The notes beneath the pieces were generated by a model. That model had not been told where the DNA came from and did no database searches. It saw only the letters and a program-made list of their open reading frames with translations. Shown here piece by piece: positions 62,958 through 64,000 of a stretch of DNA of 64,000 nt. Position 1 is the first letter of the stretch. Every line of letters starts with the position of its first letter. A program made the position numbers and the translations under genes. Origin of the DNA: Candidatus Rokuibacteriota bacterium (lineage in GTDB: Bacteria; Methylomirabilota; Methylomirabilia; Rokubacteriales; CSP1-6); the NCBI GenBank assembly GCA_003220435.1, contig QHSL01000059.1, forward strand, positions 1-64,000, read 5' to 3'.

Positions 62958-63860
62958 ATGAAGATCGGATTCGTCGGGACGGGCGCCATGGGTCGACCGA
63001 TGCTGGCGAACCTCGTCAAGCGAGGGCACAGCGTCGTCGCCTACGACATCGTCGACGACGCACTGGCCGCCGCGGCGCGGCTCGGCGCCGGCCGGGCGGC
63101 TTCAGCGGCCGCCGCCGCGGGCGGCGCCGACCTGGTCATCACGATGCTTCCGTCGTCGTCCCACGTCGAGGCCGCGTATCTCGGGGTCGGCGGTGTTCTG
63201 GAGGGCATCGGGCCGGGCCGCCTCTGCGTCGACATGTCGACCATCGATCCGAGCGTTTCGCGGCGGGTCGCCGGCGCCGCAACCAGGCGCGGCGCGCGGT
63301 TCATCGACGCGCCGGTGTCGGGCGGGGTGCCGCGCGCGGAGGACGGAACGCTCGCGATCATGGTCGGCGGCGACCCGCGCGACGTCGAAGAAGCGCGGCC
63401 GGTGCTCGCGGTGATGGGTGCCAACATCATCCACGTCGGGCCCGTAGGCTCGGGCGAGGTCGCGAAGCTGTGTAACAATCTGGTCGCCGGGGTCGCCGCG
63501 GTCGCGGTCAGCGAGGCGTTCCGGATCGCCGAGGGGTTCGGCGTGGACCCGAGGATCCTGACCGACGTGATCTCGAAGTCGTCCGGGAACACATGGGTGA
63601 TGGAGCACATGCATCCGGTGGGCGGCCTGGTCGCGAAGGCGCCCTCGAGCCACGACTACACGCCGGGCTTCACCACCGACCTGATGGCCAAGGATCTCGG
63701 CCTCGCCGTGAGCGCGGCGCGCGATCTGCGCGTGCCCGTCGTGGTGGCGCCGGCGGCGCAGCAGGTGCTGAGGCTCGCGTCGTCCCACGGCCTGGGCCGC
63801 AAGGACTTCTCGTCAGTCTACGTGTTCCTCAAGCCATCCAGCGGTCAGGCCCCGGTCTGA
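62958..63860 (+). CDS. 3-hydroxyisobutyrate dehydrogenase
   Basis: A 300-residue NAD-dependent beta-hydroxyacid dehydrogenase: MKIGFVGTGAMGRPMLANL, substrate motif FIDAPVSGGVPRAEDGTLAIMVGG, and the full catalytic motif VGPVGSGEVAKLCNNL with the active Lys. The C-terminal FTTDLMAKDLGLA is typical of MmsB-type enzymes of valine breakdown. The ATG has a GGGAGGG site. It is the more canonical of the two family members in the window (the other is at 42869). Confidence 0.9.
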   Translation: MKIGFVGTGAMGRPMLANLVKRGHSVVAYDIVDDALAAAARLGAGRAASAAAAAGGADLVITMLPSSSHVEAAYLGVGGVLEGIGPGRLCVDMSTIDPSVSRRVAGAATRRGARFIDAPVSGGVPRAEDGTLAIMVGGDPRDVEEARPVLAVMGANIIHVGPVGSGEVAKLCNNLVAGVAAVAVSEAFRIAEGFGVDPRILTDVISKSSGNTWVMEHMHPVGGLVAKAPSSHDYTPGFTTDLMAKDLGLAVSAARDLRVPVVVAPAAQQVLRLASSHGLGRKDFSSVYVFLKPSSGQAPV

Positions 63861-63869
63861 TGCCCGCGC

Positions 63870-63898
63870 TTCAAATCGAAAATGGCGGCTGCTATACT
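63870..63898 (+). promoter_or_regulatory. Promoter of the GYD-protein gene
   Basis: TTCAAA (63870-63875) and TATACT (63893-63898) with a 17-base spacer. Transcription would begin near 63905, leaving a leader of about 35 bases that includes a Shine-Dalgarno (GAGAGGAG). Confidence 0.55.
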
Positions 63899-63939
63899 CC
63901 CACCGCGACGCCGAGCGGGGCGCGCCGAGAGGAGCCGCG

Positions 63940-64000
63940 GTGGCGACGTACGTCATGCTGAGCACGCTGTCGGAATCGGGGCGCAAGGTCCTCCGCGGTC
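63940..64000 (+). CDS. GYD-domain protein (3' end outside window)
   Basis: Only the first 20 codons are visible: VATYVMLSTLSESGRKVLRG, which is the typical beginning of the small GYD-domain family, ferredoxin-like-fold proteins of about 100 residues with unknown function. The GTG follows a Shine-Dalgarno by about six bases and a good promoter lies upstream. Confidence 0.7.
   Translation, partial: MATYVMLSTLSESGRKVLRG

Overview
The window is a gene-dense, very G+C-rich bacterial chromosome segment (about two thirds G+C or more by eye) with roughly 60 protein genes. I see no rRNA, tRNA, CRISPR array, phage or transposase gene. Gene content (lone VacJ/MlaA and MlaC homologues, multihaem cytochrome, MsrPQ, CaiB-type CoA transferase, 3-hydroxyisobutyrate dehydrogenases, ImuA-ImuB-DnaE2, two UGA-containing selenoprotein genes, a GYD protein) fits an environmental diderm bacterium of the Candidatus Rokubacteria / Methylomirabilota type. 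That placement is inference; no marker gene here proves it.

Layout. 1-7902: catabolic and accessory enzymes (PPOX flavoprotein, hydantoinase A subunit, MFS carriers, aldo/keto reductase, CMD family, cupin, enoyl-CoA hydratase, TenA, TPR). 8067-12588: OmpA lipoprotein, haloalkane dehalogenase-like hydrolase, MFS, MlaC, and a three-gene ArsR / ubiquitin-like / virulence-factor operon. 12709-17221: the most interesting unit: a 38-residue peptide, a selenocysteine-containing exported thioredoxin (in-frame UGA at 13026), a histidine kinase, an OmpR-type regulator, and MsrP-MsrQ. 17241-23438: phosphonoacetate hydrolase, an active/inactive M16 peptidase pair, MlaA, and a six-haem cytochrome. 23597-37484: a large signalling block (NtrC-type activator, Ala/Pro-rich NucS-like protein, HD-GYP regulator, single receiver, two methyltransferases, GNAT, two large kinases) carrying two paralogous secreted proteins. 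37568-49418: MetH, CoA transferase, aspartic protease, dehydrogenase/RidA, receiver-like protein with RNase D, EttA, SDR. 49551-54741: the ImuA-ImuB-DnaE2 translesion mutasome with a palindromic operator. 54760-64000: SDR, lipoprotein, zwf-pgl-sugar kinase operon, a UGSC-family selenoprotein (in-frame UGA at 60514), EamA exporter, a second 3-hydroxyisobutyrate dehydrogenase, and the start of a GYD protein.

How parts work together. Both UGA codons sit where the families place a redox Cys/Sec (U-x-x-C). Each is followed at a suitable distance by a hairpin of the bacterial SECIS type, and both frames continue with conserved protein, so the two interrupted frames are annotated as single genes. 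The first selenoprotein heads a cluster that resembles the E. coli HprSR-MsrPQ arrangement and suggests a periplasmic thiol / methionine-sulfoxide repair system built around a selenothioredoxin.

Promoters. Many first genes have a TANNNT -10 box ending 6-8 bases before the start codon, which implies leaderless mRNAs. At two divergent gene pairs (40970-40987 and 59996-60013) the whole intergenic region is 18 bp and one symmetric -10 box appears to serve both directions with identical geometry.

Repeats. A 114-bp element with perfect 28-bp terminal inverted repeats lies in frame inside the UGSC gene. A degenerate relative lies at 11582-11649, and a different 142-bp element with 40-bp inverted ends lies at 56121-56262.
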